DNA from: Cornus controversa
Taxonomy: Eukaryota > Streptophyta > Magnoliopsida > Cornales > Cornaceae
Assembly: GCA_026545225.1 (NCBI GenBank)
Contig: CM048845.1
Coordinates: 95,234,533-95,298,532 of the forward strand
DNA: 64,000 bases
Direction of reading: 5' to 3'
The notes below the pieces were generated by a model. The model was not told where the DNA came from, did not search any database, and saw only the letters and a list, made by a program, of their open reading frames with translations. Both the position numbers and the translations under genes were made by a program. This document shows positions 54,836 through 64,000 of this stretch, piece after piece (within the stretch, counting starts at the first letter, position 1; each line of letters starts with the position of its first letter).

Positions 54836-56654
54836 CAACAAGAACTTAAATTTTTTATTTTTTATTTTATTTTTGAAGACGTGAAAGTACCAATAAATTA
54901 GTCGATTAAAATGACTTGCTTAACCAACTTACTATTTGAAGTCCATGCACTAGAAATGTCAAAGCTCCTCTTCAACGCTACTGGTGGAATTGAGGCGAAT
55001 TGGAAGGGCCAAGGGTCAGCTCACACCTGACCCAATATACTAAAACAGGATCCCACGTCCAAGTCTCTTCACAGCAATTCATCAGGTTCCAATTTTTTTT
55101 TTCCCGATAAATTAATCACGTTCCTAGTTCCACTCAAATTAGACACTAAACAGCCAAATTTAATTGAAATTTTAATTTTTCCAAGTCTTCAAATCTATCA
55201 CAAAAATTGCGTAGGAAGTTTCTTAATCTATAAATTGGCCACGACATATATGTGTTAAGAGTTTTAAAGGAAAATAAAAAAAGTTAAATTCAAGATTTTT
55301 TTATTTTTTATTTATTGCTAATTCAAGCAACATTCTTCTTCAATATGTTTTATTGAAAAGGGCTTTACAGTAGAAGTCTTTCCATTTCACATAGTTCACG
55401 AGTCTGGATCCTCACCTGTGACGTGCATCTGCTGTGTCTGTAGTGAGCTGAAACAATTTTGTTTTTGTTTATTTGTGCAGCATTAGTGATGAGCTAAATG
55501 GATTTTGCTAAAGTCACCCGAAAGAAACTTAGGAGGGTCTATTTAAACTAGACTTTTATAAACTTTTAAAGAGTGCATACAAATTTGGCTGTATTCAATT
55601 AGAATTTTTAAAAAGTCTATTAAAGTCTAGGTATATTCAAAAAGTCATACATTTTGAAAGATTTCATTAAGTGGTGAATTTTGATAAATTTGAGGGCGGA
55701 ATGTATAAATACCGAAAATCACAACAAATCCAACATTTCCTTCATAAATTTTGGTAGATTTTTCTTTCTGCAGAATACGAACAGCTCTTCTCCATCTCAA
55801 TGTACACTTTTTTTTTTTCTCTCTTGGTTTTTCTTTTTATCTCTTCTCAAATTATTTCTCTTTCTATTGGATTAGAAAAAATTGTAAAACTCAAGTTTCT
55901 ACTAAAGTTGACTAATCTCTCACAGTATGAGAGAGATTAATCCCTCTACACTATTTGTTAAGGATTAATCTCTTAAGCCACATATATTGATCATAAAATC
56001 CAATTATAAATCTAATATAACCTAGGTTCAAAGTTCTCCAATTATCTATCTAATCATTTAACCTAAACCCTATAAGTAAAGTCTATACTTTTTTTTTTTT
56101 TCATAATGTGCAATTGAAATATAAGAAAGGTTTAATATGCAATTTGTGTATCAGATGATAGATTATCTATTTTGTATTATAACTATTCCTTGAGCCATTG
56201 ATTTACTTGTACGCAAAAATAGAATTTAATGATAAAAATAAATAAAATAGGTTAAAGAAATCAATACAAGTCTATAAAAATCCATTAAAGTTTCTAATAG
56301 AAGTTTATACAAATCAATGAAAGTCAGTAATAAAAGTCTATAAAAATTCACATAAATCTATCACTTAACAAATGTCTTTCAAAATCCTTTAAAATCCTAA
56401 TTGACTACACCCTCCTTAATAAAAACATATTTTAACTCTTTCCAACACTAAAGTTTTGTAACTCTTCCCAACACGGAAAAAAAAAAAGCAATATAATAAT
56501 ATTATAACTCTTGAGAAAAGAAAAGAAAAGAAAAGTAATAAAATAATATTATAATTAATATACTTTTTTATATTTTCATTTTTATACATTTTCAATCTAA
56601 TTCTAAGTGTGTTAAATATATTTAATTTTTAAAATTTATAAATATTTATCTAAA

Positions 56655-56704
<50 letters not shown>

Positions 56705-56998
56705 TTCAAAATGTATTTGAAAATTGAAATTGAGTTTTATTAAGATAAATTAATTTTGTTGAAAATAGAATTGGAGTTGCTGAAATAGGAAAATATGATA
56801 TTTATTTATTAAGTAAAAATGTTAATTTTAAAAAAAAAAATTTCAAAAGAATTAGGTCGGAACATAACCTAAGTGGTACTCAAATTAAAGCTCCTGGAAT
56901 TCTCTTTCTAACAGAAATGGTTTCATCAAAAAATTTAATTTGTAATAAAAGTTATTGAAATTTAAGTGAATGAAACACAATATATATATATATATATA
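54836..56998. other. AT-rich intergenic sequence with microsatellites
   Basis: Includes repeated 'aaagtctataaa' words (55540-55640, 56270-56400), an aaaag-type run near 56520 and a (ct)n(at)n microsatellite at 56656-56700. Chance frame 55681-55875 has no family. No TE ends found. Confidence 0.55.
56656..56700. repeat. (ct)n/(at)n compound microsatellite
   Basis: About ten ct units followed by a dozen at units. Confidence 0.95.
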
Positions 56999-57344
56999 AT
57001 CTCTTGCTCACCGGTGAGCAAGAATTTCATCCACACCAAATACAGTAGTCGTTGGATGTGATTAATATAAAAAAGGGTAATGCTACTCAGACAGAATTCG
57101 TAGGCAGAATTCGTAGGCAGAATGTTTTATATTCATTGGATGCATGTGGTAGGCCCCACCACAAACACTCACCACATGCATCCAATGGATGTAAAACTTT
57201 CTGCCTATGAATTCTGCCTACAAATTCTACCTGAGTAGCATTACCCTATAAAAAAAGGCAATTACCAAAAAAAACTAGCAATCACATTCAACGATTACTA
57301 TGTTTGGTGTGGATGAATTTTTTGCTCACCGTTAAGCAAGAGAT
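56999..57344. mobile_element. Outer palindromic MITE, interrupted by a second MITE
   Basis: Left arm (56999-57065) atctcttgctcacc...catccacaccaaatac...ggatgtgatt is complementary to the right arm (57256-57344) ending ccgttaagcaagagat. The left end holds a perfect 20-bp palindrome, cttgctcaccggtgagcaag. The inner 172-bp MITE sits between the arms. No convincing duplication flanks the outer element, which lies in AT repeats. Confidence 0.85.
57075..57246. mobile_element. Inner fold-back MITE with perfect 9-bp duplication
   Basis: Nearly the whole element is a palindrome: gggtaatgctactcag at the left pairs with ctgagtagcattaccc at the right, and ggatgcatgtggt pairs with accacatgcatcc around a short centre. 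Flanks tataaaaaa at 57066-57074 and 57247-57255 are identical, fitting Mutator-type mobilisation. A 15-bp word (cagaattcgtaggca) is duplicated in the left arm only. Confidence 0.92.
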
Positions 57345-58497
57345 CATTACTCTCTCTATATATATCTATAATTATATATGCCCGAAGTAAAGAAACATAA
57401 TAAAAAAAATATTATAACTCTTTTCAACATTAAATTGGCACAACTCTTCCGAACACAAAAGAAAAGTAGTATAATAATATTATTTTTTTATATTTTCACT
57501 CTAAGCCTAAGTGTGTTAGATCTATATAAATTTTAAAATTTATAAATATTTATTTAAACTCTCTTTACCTCTCTAAAGAAAAGTATAAGCGATCGCTGAT
57601 CGGCTCTCTTTCTTGGATTTGGTTCGCCAGTGTCTGGAAACCGTTGGAGTTTCTCTTAAGTGTGTTAAATCTATATAAATTCTAAACTTTCTAGATATTT
57701 ATTTAAACTCTCTTTATCTCTCTACATCTGTATGGATACATGTATTATGTCTAAAACAAATATTTGAAAATTTCAATAAAGTTTTGGAAAGACGAATTAA
57801 CTTCGTTGAAAATAGAATTGGAGCCGTTGAGATAGAGAAATATTTTGTTTATTTATGAAGTAAATGTGTTGATTTTATATAAAATTACTTATTTTTCAAT
57901 TTGAAAACGTAAATAAATTAAATGCATTGAGAATAAAATGAAATATGATGAATTGTGAACTAAATAGGTAATAAATTTTCAAATTTTTTATATCAATCAA
58001 AATAAAGAAACATAAGTTCAATTAGTCAATTTAAGAAAAATCTTTAATGAATGTGCATTTCATTAGGTAAATTACGTGAACTATATTTTGTACCGAATCT
58101 AATTATTTAAATTAGCACCTTCACATTTTCAGTAAATTTAAAAATTATAATTTTTATTTCAATCAAAATAAATAAACGTCAAATGACTTTCTTACACTAA
58201 GTCTCACCATACATGTATGATTTTCATTTCAATGACTTTCTTTTCAATTTGAAAGATTAAATAAATTAAATTGTCAAGAAAAAAATGAAATATGATGATT
58301 TGTGAACTAAATGAATTATAACTTTTCAAATTTTGGCTTTAAATTCTCTCTTTAATATTTTGTTTTGAATTTTCTCTATCTAATATTATATTTATTTTTT
58401 GATAAATTAGTATTGAGTGTGTCTAATATATATAAAATAAAAAAATCTATAAATATTTATATAAACCTACTTTCTCTCTCCAAGTTTATATATATAT

Positions 58498-58541
<44 letters not shown>

Positions 58542-59070
58542 TAATGTTATTTCTAATTGACATTTGAAAAGGTGAATTAATTATGTTAAAAATCCGAATT
58601 GATTTGTTTATACTTGAATTACTATTGTTGATTATTGGTTGACGTCAATTTTTGTGCATTTTTTTCTTTTTATTTGTAATTATTTATGCGTTTTAAACGT
58701 AAAAATATTTATTATAAAGGTTTTTTACATCACTCATCATGTGTTAATGAATATTCGTCAAACATTAAACTACATCATTGGTTATATAAACAAATGTAAG
58801 AATCAAATGTAATGTACATTTATTAATGAAATTTTTAAAATTGAATAATTGAATTTTCTATTTATTAATATTGATTAAAATGACACTTTGAAAGTTTAAA
58901 TTAAGTGTTTAAAATGTGTAGAGATCATATTTTGCCCCCCCCCCCCCCCAACTTAGGCTAATTTTCGTCATTTGGACTTCATGAAGTCTATTAATAGGTA
59001 CCATCAAGGAGTTTCAAGACACCAAATTCACCCCAAAGGTGGAGTTCCATCATCTCTTAGCAGTAAAAAT
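57345..59070. other. AT-rich intergenic sequence
   Basis: Shows loosely repeated blocks (ttattttaaatt-type, 'tataaatatttatttaaactct' variants near 56640, 57540, 57690 and 58440) that suggest an old tandem or dispersed family. Also a (ta)n(ca)n microsatellite at about 58487-58542 and a poly-C run near 58936-58949. No gene. Confidence 0.5.
58487..58542. repeat. (ta)n(ca)n compound microsatellite
   Basis: Alternating ta units followed by about ten ca units. Confidence 0.95.
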
Positions 59071-59074
59071 CATT

Positions 59075-60225
59075 CTCACTGTTGGATTGTACAATTGAGT
59101 TCATATTGAATTTAAATTAGGAATTTTAGTATCCTAATTTTGATTTTGGCAACCACTAGAGGGTTATAATTCTTTATCAAAGTCAATCAAGTTATTTAAA
59201 AAATTAATTTGAATTATAATTCATCCAATTGAACTATTTGATTTGAAAATAGCTCATCCAATGAGCCAATTTTGCGAAATCATGAAATAGAGGTTTAGGC
59301 TCACATTGCCCATTTTCGATTAGTCAAATATCTATCTTCCCTTCACTAAACACTCAAATTGATCATTATTTGATCAAATTCACTTTATTTTATCTAAAAA
59401 CCCTCAATTTTTTCTCTCGATTGGACTATTTTTACTGTTGGATCGAATTCGATCGCTAGAGTCGTCCGATAATGGATATAGATTTACTAACTCTCAATTC
59501 TTCATATTGTCATCATCAAATTATAAAATTGATAATTTCATCATGAAATTCAATTCATTTAATATAAAAGCCTTTATAATTTCACTATGATTGAGTTACG
59601 TTTGGTTTTCAACCGAAAAAGGGTTATCTAGCTTCTTCGATCAAGATAAGGCTTCAGAAGCACCTTTTTCAATTCAACGAAGAAAGTAACCGAATCAGAG
59701 TGTAACTCTAATGGATTTTACATAAAATTACTTAAATTTAATGATAGAATCATCAATTTTATGATTGGATGATGGCAAGATGAAGAATTGAAAGTTAAAG
59801 AATTTGTATCCATGATCGGACGACTATGGCGGTTTGAATTCGATCTAACAGTAGAAGTAATTTGATCAAGAGGGAAACTTGAGGGTTTCTTGGTAAAATG
59901 AGATTAATTTTACCGTAGAATAATTAATTTAAGTGTTTGGTGATGGGGAGATAAAGATTTGAGAAATCGAAAATGGCCAATGTGGATCCAAAAACTATTT
60001 TGTGATTTCGCAAAATTGGCTCATTCTGGTGGACTAATTTGAAATCAAATAGTTCCATTGGATATATTATGATCCAAATTAATATTTTTATCTGGTTGAT
60101 TGACTTTGATGAGGAATTATGACCCTCGATGTCGGTCGAAATCAAATTAAGGTACTAAAATTCCTAATTTAAACCCAATTTGAACTGAATTATACATTCC
60201 AATAATAGAATGATTTTTAATCTTA
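59075..60225. repeat. 1.15-kb fold-back (inverted) repeat
   Basis: Left arm 59075-~59600 and right arm ~59700-60225 are inverted copies. Examples: aattaggaattttagta and its complement in tactaaaattcctaattt; agccaattttgcgaaatca and tgatttcgcaaaattggct; caaacactcaaatt-type and aatttaagtgtttgg; cggatcgaattcgatc-type and ggtttgaattcgatctaac. Arms of ~500 bp are diverged but alignable by eye; the loop near 59600-59690 holds gagttacg...gtgtaactc. Frame 59924-60145 is a shadow. Confidence 0.82.
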
Positions 60226-60229
60226 ATAT

Positions 60230-60440
60230 AAGATGGTGGAGTCTATTTGATTGAATTATTTGATTTCAAATTAGTACACATGATTGAGCCAATTTTGCGA
60301 ATTCATGAAAATAGGACTTTTAGTCCACATTGCACATTCTTGATAAATCAAATCTCTATATTCCCATTCCCAAACACTCAAATTGATCATTCTATGATGA
60401 AATTAAGTTTGTTTTACTTAAAATCCCTCAAAATATGGCT
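60230..60440. repeat. Third, direct copy of part of the fold-back arm
   Basis: attgagccaattttgcgaat, tcacattg-like ccacattgcacat and caaacactcaaattgatcat repeat the left arm (59260-59380) in the same direction. Confidence 0.75.
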
Positions 60441-60740
60441 TTGTTTCAGGTTTTGGTTGGCTGATGGGTGCCCCACCAATTGGCTGAAACCTAGGCAATT
60501 AATCAGCTGGCTACCCTTCAGCTTCGGTCGGTTGAAAGAGGCATTTCGGTCGATTGAAGACTAGTTTTGGTCAATCGAAACAGGTACTTGCAGAGTCTAT
60601 AACTGCAAACATTCAGTATCTCACCATTTCGGTCGACTGATGAATGTTTCAGCTGGCTGAAACTCTCCAAACCCTTTTTCTCACTATTTCCAAACCTCAA
60701 TTTATCCTCCACAAGATTTATAACTCAAAGGAAACATTCT
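60441..60740. other. Sequence with iterated ggtcgaytgaa words
   Basis: cagctggctgaaac, cggtcggttgaaag, cggtcgattgaag and cggtcgactgatg recur within 200 bp. Function unknown. This type of iterated dyad word is also seen, in different form, in the LTR family at 46165. Confidence 0.45.
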
Positions 60741-62600
60741 ATGCATGCATATGTCTCATTTAAACAATTAATCAACATAACCATTCTCACAAGTTTATGC
60801 ATGTGAAAATAACATAAATAAAGGATCATCATTTAAATTGTCTAACATTCTACCATACTTATAATGTATGAATTCATAAAGTATAAACATTACATGTTCT
60901 CAAAACATATATAGTCTTTATATGTTTGTCACATGCATATAGTCCATAATCCGAACATACACTCAAATAAAACAATATAAGGTCTTTAAATGCAACTGAT
61001 ACTGCTCCACACCAACTTTACGGTTGGGGAGACTCCATCACCTCCTTTTCATTTTTTGAAAATAGTTAATCCTCATGAAATGAGCAACCACATGCTCAAT
61101 AGGAATGTCTAAAACACAATTCTGCAAGTCCTGTGAATATCAAATAAATATATATTTGCATTTAAACATGTTAGGCAAATATTTGTACATCATAGCCATA
61201 TCATAAGCAAAATGTAATGCAACATAATATGCATAACTCCTTTAAACTTTCCACACATCTATTGAAATCCGCTACTCAGGATCATCCAATACCACCTAGT
61301 CAAGGCAGCTTGACCGGTTTACCTCATCATAAGACTTCAGTTTAGGGAGTGTACTTTTCTATTCTAACTGGAGCTCCCTTACCAGATCACTCCGTTGGGT
61401 TCCTGATTGCCCACGAGGGTTCCCTTTACTAGATTACCTCGCCACTCTTCAAAATGATTTGACCGCCTAATTGAGCTCACCACCCTCTCCACATGTGTAC
61501 CTATGAATGATGATGGATTATATATACATACTCATGACAATTATGAATGAGCAATTTGAGAAAAAATAACATTTAATGGTCATGTTTACACAATTCATCA
61601 ATTAAGCACTACATGCAATCACATTATACATATCTCATATTTTCCCACATTCCACATAATAAATATGGTAACCAAACATGCTTTGCACATAACATGCTTT
61701 CAAGATATTTTCACAAACACCTAAGTGTCACTTTATCACATATACATGAATACATATAACTCTTCTACATTTCAATTCCAACATGTTTCATAATTAACTA
61801 AAACAATTAATTATAAACATATAAATACATCAACTAACATAAAGAATTCATTGACTGGCATAATTGAGCATGCTTTGGTATTAAAAAAAATCTAATTATA
61901 CCCATATAACCAATTGGTTCCTTTAACAACCAATACTATGGGTTAGACATCCTTACCTCAATATGGAAGAGTTTTCAAATATTTTTTTTAATTCTCACAA
62001 AAACCAAATTTCTCTAAAATTGATTCCGGATGGATCAATATCGTGCCCTCAATGCGCAGACCATTTCTCTCTTTTTCGACGTTGCCCAATTCCCGGCTTA
62101 AGTTTCTAAAATTTGATGAAAAAGTGAAGAAGAAGATATAGTTATATATAGATATATATATTGTTCACCATTCAGCTGATGAGAATGAGAAATGAGGACT
62201 GAGTCATTCTCCTTCTATTTATAGAATTTAATTTCCACTTATTTACAAAAATGCTACTACCTTTTCACTAAATTTTTTTGGATTTCGTTTTCGAATTCTG
62301 CAACTCTGATTGACAAGAAATCAACTTTGTAATGCGTCAAATATTTTATTAAATTTACCCTCTAAATTTGGTGTAATTCTGACACTTTCAAATTTTCTGG
62401 GCCCACGGGCCTACGCTGGGGTCAACTGAACTCGAAAAAGTTAACTTTTGTCAAACACTCCAAAATTTTCTTCAAACTTTAAATAAGTTTCCAAAACATG
62501 TATTTTACATTTAAAACATATATATAATCATTTAAAACATTAATATGACAATAAATAAATAAATAAATAAATCGGCTAAAAATGGTCACTGTTCTTACAC
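60741..62600. repeat. LTR-like dispersed repeat, copy 2 and associated noncoding remnant
   Basis: 61000-61480 (ttacggttggggagactcc, gaccggtttacctcatcat, ccacgagggttcccttta) has the look of decayed Gypsy-like noncoding sequence. 61700-62600 shares the ttccaaaacatgtattttac region, the agcccac/gggcccacgggcc block and the 'aaaagtgaagaagaag' part with the copies at 44235 and 63090. No ORF of size. Confidence 0.55.
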
Positions 62601-63089
62601 ATCATAATGGAGATTATGATGTATCGTAAAGCTATGACCCATCATATTGATAATTACGATGCATCATAATCTCTCAACAAGGAATTCTTCATAATTATCA
62701 AAGTGTCCAAAATTTGTATAATTCATATCCAATTGTATATTATGGCCTCACACTTTCCTATGTCTCTTTAAATCAATCACAAAACTTGATAAAACCATTT
62801 ATGTTTTACATTTGATTCAAAAACTCACTTTTCATTTATTCATTTCCCAAGTTCTCAAAACCTCCACCATAGATTCTAGATATACAAATCCAAATATATA
62901 AGAGAAAATTTCTCATATATTTATACATTTCCATAACTTCAAAAGTTAGTCTCATGCCACAAGTCGGCATGAAAAACATGTATAATATTCAAAACAATTC
63001 AAAAATGCTACCGAGTACTCCACGTAGCTACTCAGATTCCATCCATTGTCGGTGCCTTATCTAAAAAAGTTTGGGGGGTGAGGGGTGTA
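62601..63089. other. AT-rich intergenic sequence
   Basis: Short inverted words tcataat / attatgatg around 62600-62680 (gattatgatgtatcgta ... tacgatgcatcataatc) form a small palindrome. Nothing else recognised. Confidence 0.5.
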
Positions 63090-63790
63090 ACAAAACAACT
63101 AGCTCGATGACTAAGAGAGAAGAAACACCCCTACATCAAGATTGAAGCTTTTATAGCAAAATCTTAGAATTCATCCAAGCTTCACCCTATCAAAATCTAA
63201 CTTTCTTCGGTTCAAACTGAAGTCCTTAACCTACAAAACACAAGGTCCTTCCTTGACAACCTCCAATTCCAAGCTTAAAGCCTCTAAAATGTCAAGAGAA
63301 GGAGAAGAGATGAAAATGGAGAGTTGGTCGGCTGTCTCTAGTTTCTCAAATGATTGGGATCTCATCCATATAAATATTTATAATATCTTGGGGTGTAAAA
63401 TGACTAAAATACCCTTGTGCCACTTAGCGTACCCTCCCGACCTTCGTTTTCGATTATGAAAGCAGCTACGACTCCGAAATTACTTCCTTAACTCTTTTAA
63501 CATTTCGTTTGGTCTAAACCCAAAAATATATATTTTTCAAAAAAAATATTAGATTTTTTTAGCCCACCTGAGTCACCTGACCCATGTCTCGAGCCCCCGG
63601 CGACCAGAAAATCTCAAAATGAATCAAATGACTCAAAAAATATTCGGACCTCTAAACAAGTCCCCAAACATGTATTTCATGTTTATAATACACGTAACAT
63701 CATTTTGCATCATTTATATGATAATGAATGAAAATAAAAGAAAATCGGTCAAAATTAGACCTAAGGTTTAGTGTAAGAAAGTAATGAAAT
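63090..63790. repeat. LTR-like dispersed repeat, copy 3
   Basis: gagaagaaacacccctac, ttcggttcaaactgaag, aaaatgactaaaataccc, cacttagcgtaccctcccga and ccccaaacatgtatttca are in the same order as at 44560-45200. The frame at 63253-63459 corresponds to a chance frame in the repeat. Confidence 0.7.
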
Positions 63791-64000
63791 GCTCGTTCAT
63801 TACAAAAAAAATTTTTAAAAAAATTACTAATTGAATTTGACATTCCATTATTTTGATTGAAAAAATTATAATTTTTGAATTTATTGAAAATGTGAAGGTG
63901 GTGATTTAAATAATTTAGGTTCATTAGAAAATATGATTCACATAATGTACCTAAACGGCAATTTTTATTCTATTTTTTATAAAATGGTTAGAATCAAAAT
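63791..64000. other. AT-rich end of window
   Basis: No feature recognised; attaaatt-type sequence similar to 58080-58150 (aaaattataatttttatttc and gtgaaggtgct/gtgaaggtggt words occur in both, in opposite orientation). Confidence 0.4.

Noticed and set aside
56140..56400. Tandem array from repeated 'agtctataaa' words
   Set aside because: The words are short and irregularly spaced; no stable unit length.

Overview
This is plant nuclear DNA, almost certainly from a eudicot. It is AT-rich, its genes contain introns, and it carries Copia- and Gypsy-like LTR retrotransposons, RTE and L1 LINE remnants, tRNA-derived SINEs, MITEs and endogenous caulimovirid (plant pararetrovirus) sequence. I cannot name the species.

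Gene-bearing part (1-38.5 kb). Three host genes are supported. (1) A + strand glycine/proline-rich protein (GPGRP / 'glycine-rich protein A3' type) is encoded by two coding exons (4355-4643 and 5508-5761). It is probably preceded by a 2.7-kb leader intron, and a five-copy tandem array of ~131 bp lies just upstream of its promoter. (2) A single-exon, - strand PPR protein of the PLS/E subclass (9049-11937) resembles Arabidopsis At4g19220. (3) A - strand XEG113-type GT77 arabinosyltransferase has 13 exons spread over 24.6 kb (13623-38204). I reconstructed all 13 exons; they join in frame into a 634-residue protein. All introns are GT-AG except one GC-AG intron.

The gene is long because its introns collected mobile DNA. 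Intron 9 (8.6 kb) holds a non-autonomous LTR retrotransposon (18122-23273) with LTRs, a tRNA-iMet primer site, a polypurine tract and a 5-bp target duplication. Inside it is an intronless 290-codon ORF derived largely from the N-terminal half-domain of a PDS5-type cohesin cofactor. A hAT-like MITE with a perfect 8-bp duplication is nested in the same element. Other introns hold SINEs, an RTE LINE remnant, a solo LTR, MITE-like repeats and tandem duplications.

Repeat-rich part (38.5-64 kb). No intact host gene is visible. In order it holds an L1-type LINE fragment, an LRR receptor kinase pseudogene cut by an LTR fragment, and a degenerate A-rich minisatellite. Next come broken endogenous pararetrovirus pieces in both orientations. 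A complete Copia-like, gag-only LTR retrotransposon (46165-52760, perfect 5-bp duplication) interrupts one viral piece and carries a nested element with a perfect 9-bp duplication. A ~150-bp hairpin, a tandem duplication, a MITE nested inside another palindromic MITE, a ~1.15-kb fold-back repeat and several LTR-like dispersed repeats follow.

The most unusual item is the LTR element that captured a PDS5 coding segment. The nested viral/retroelement block and the two large hairpin structures come next.
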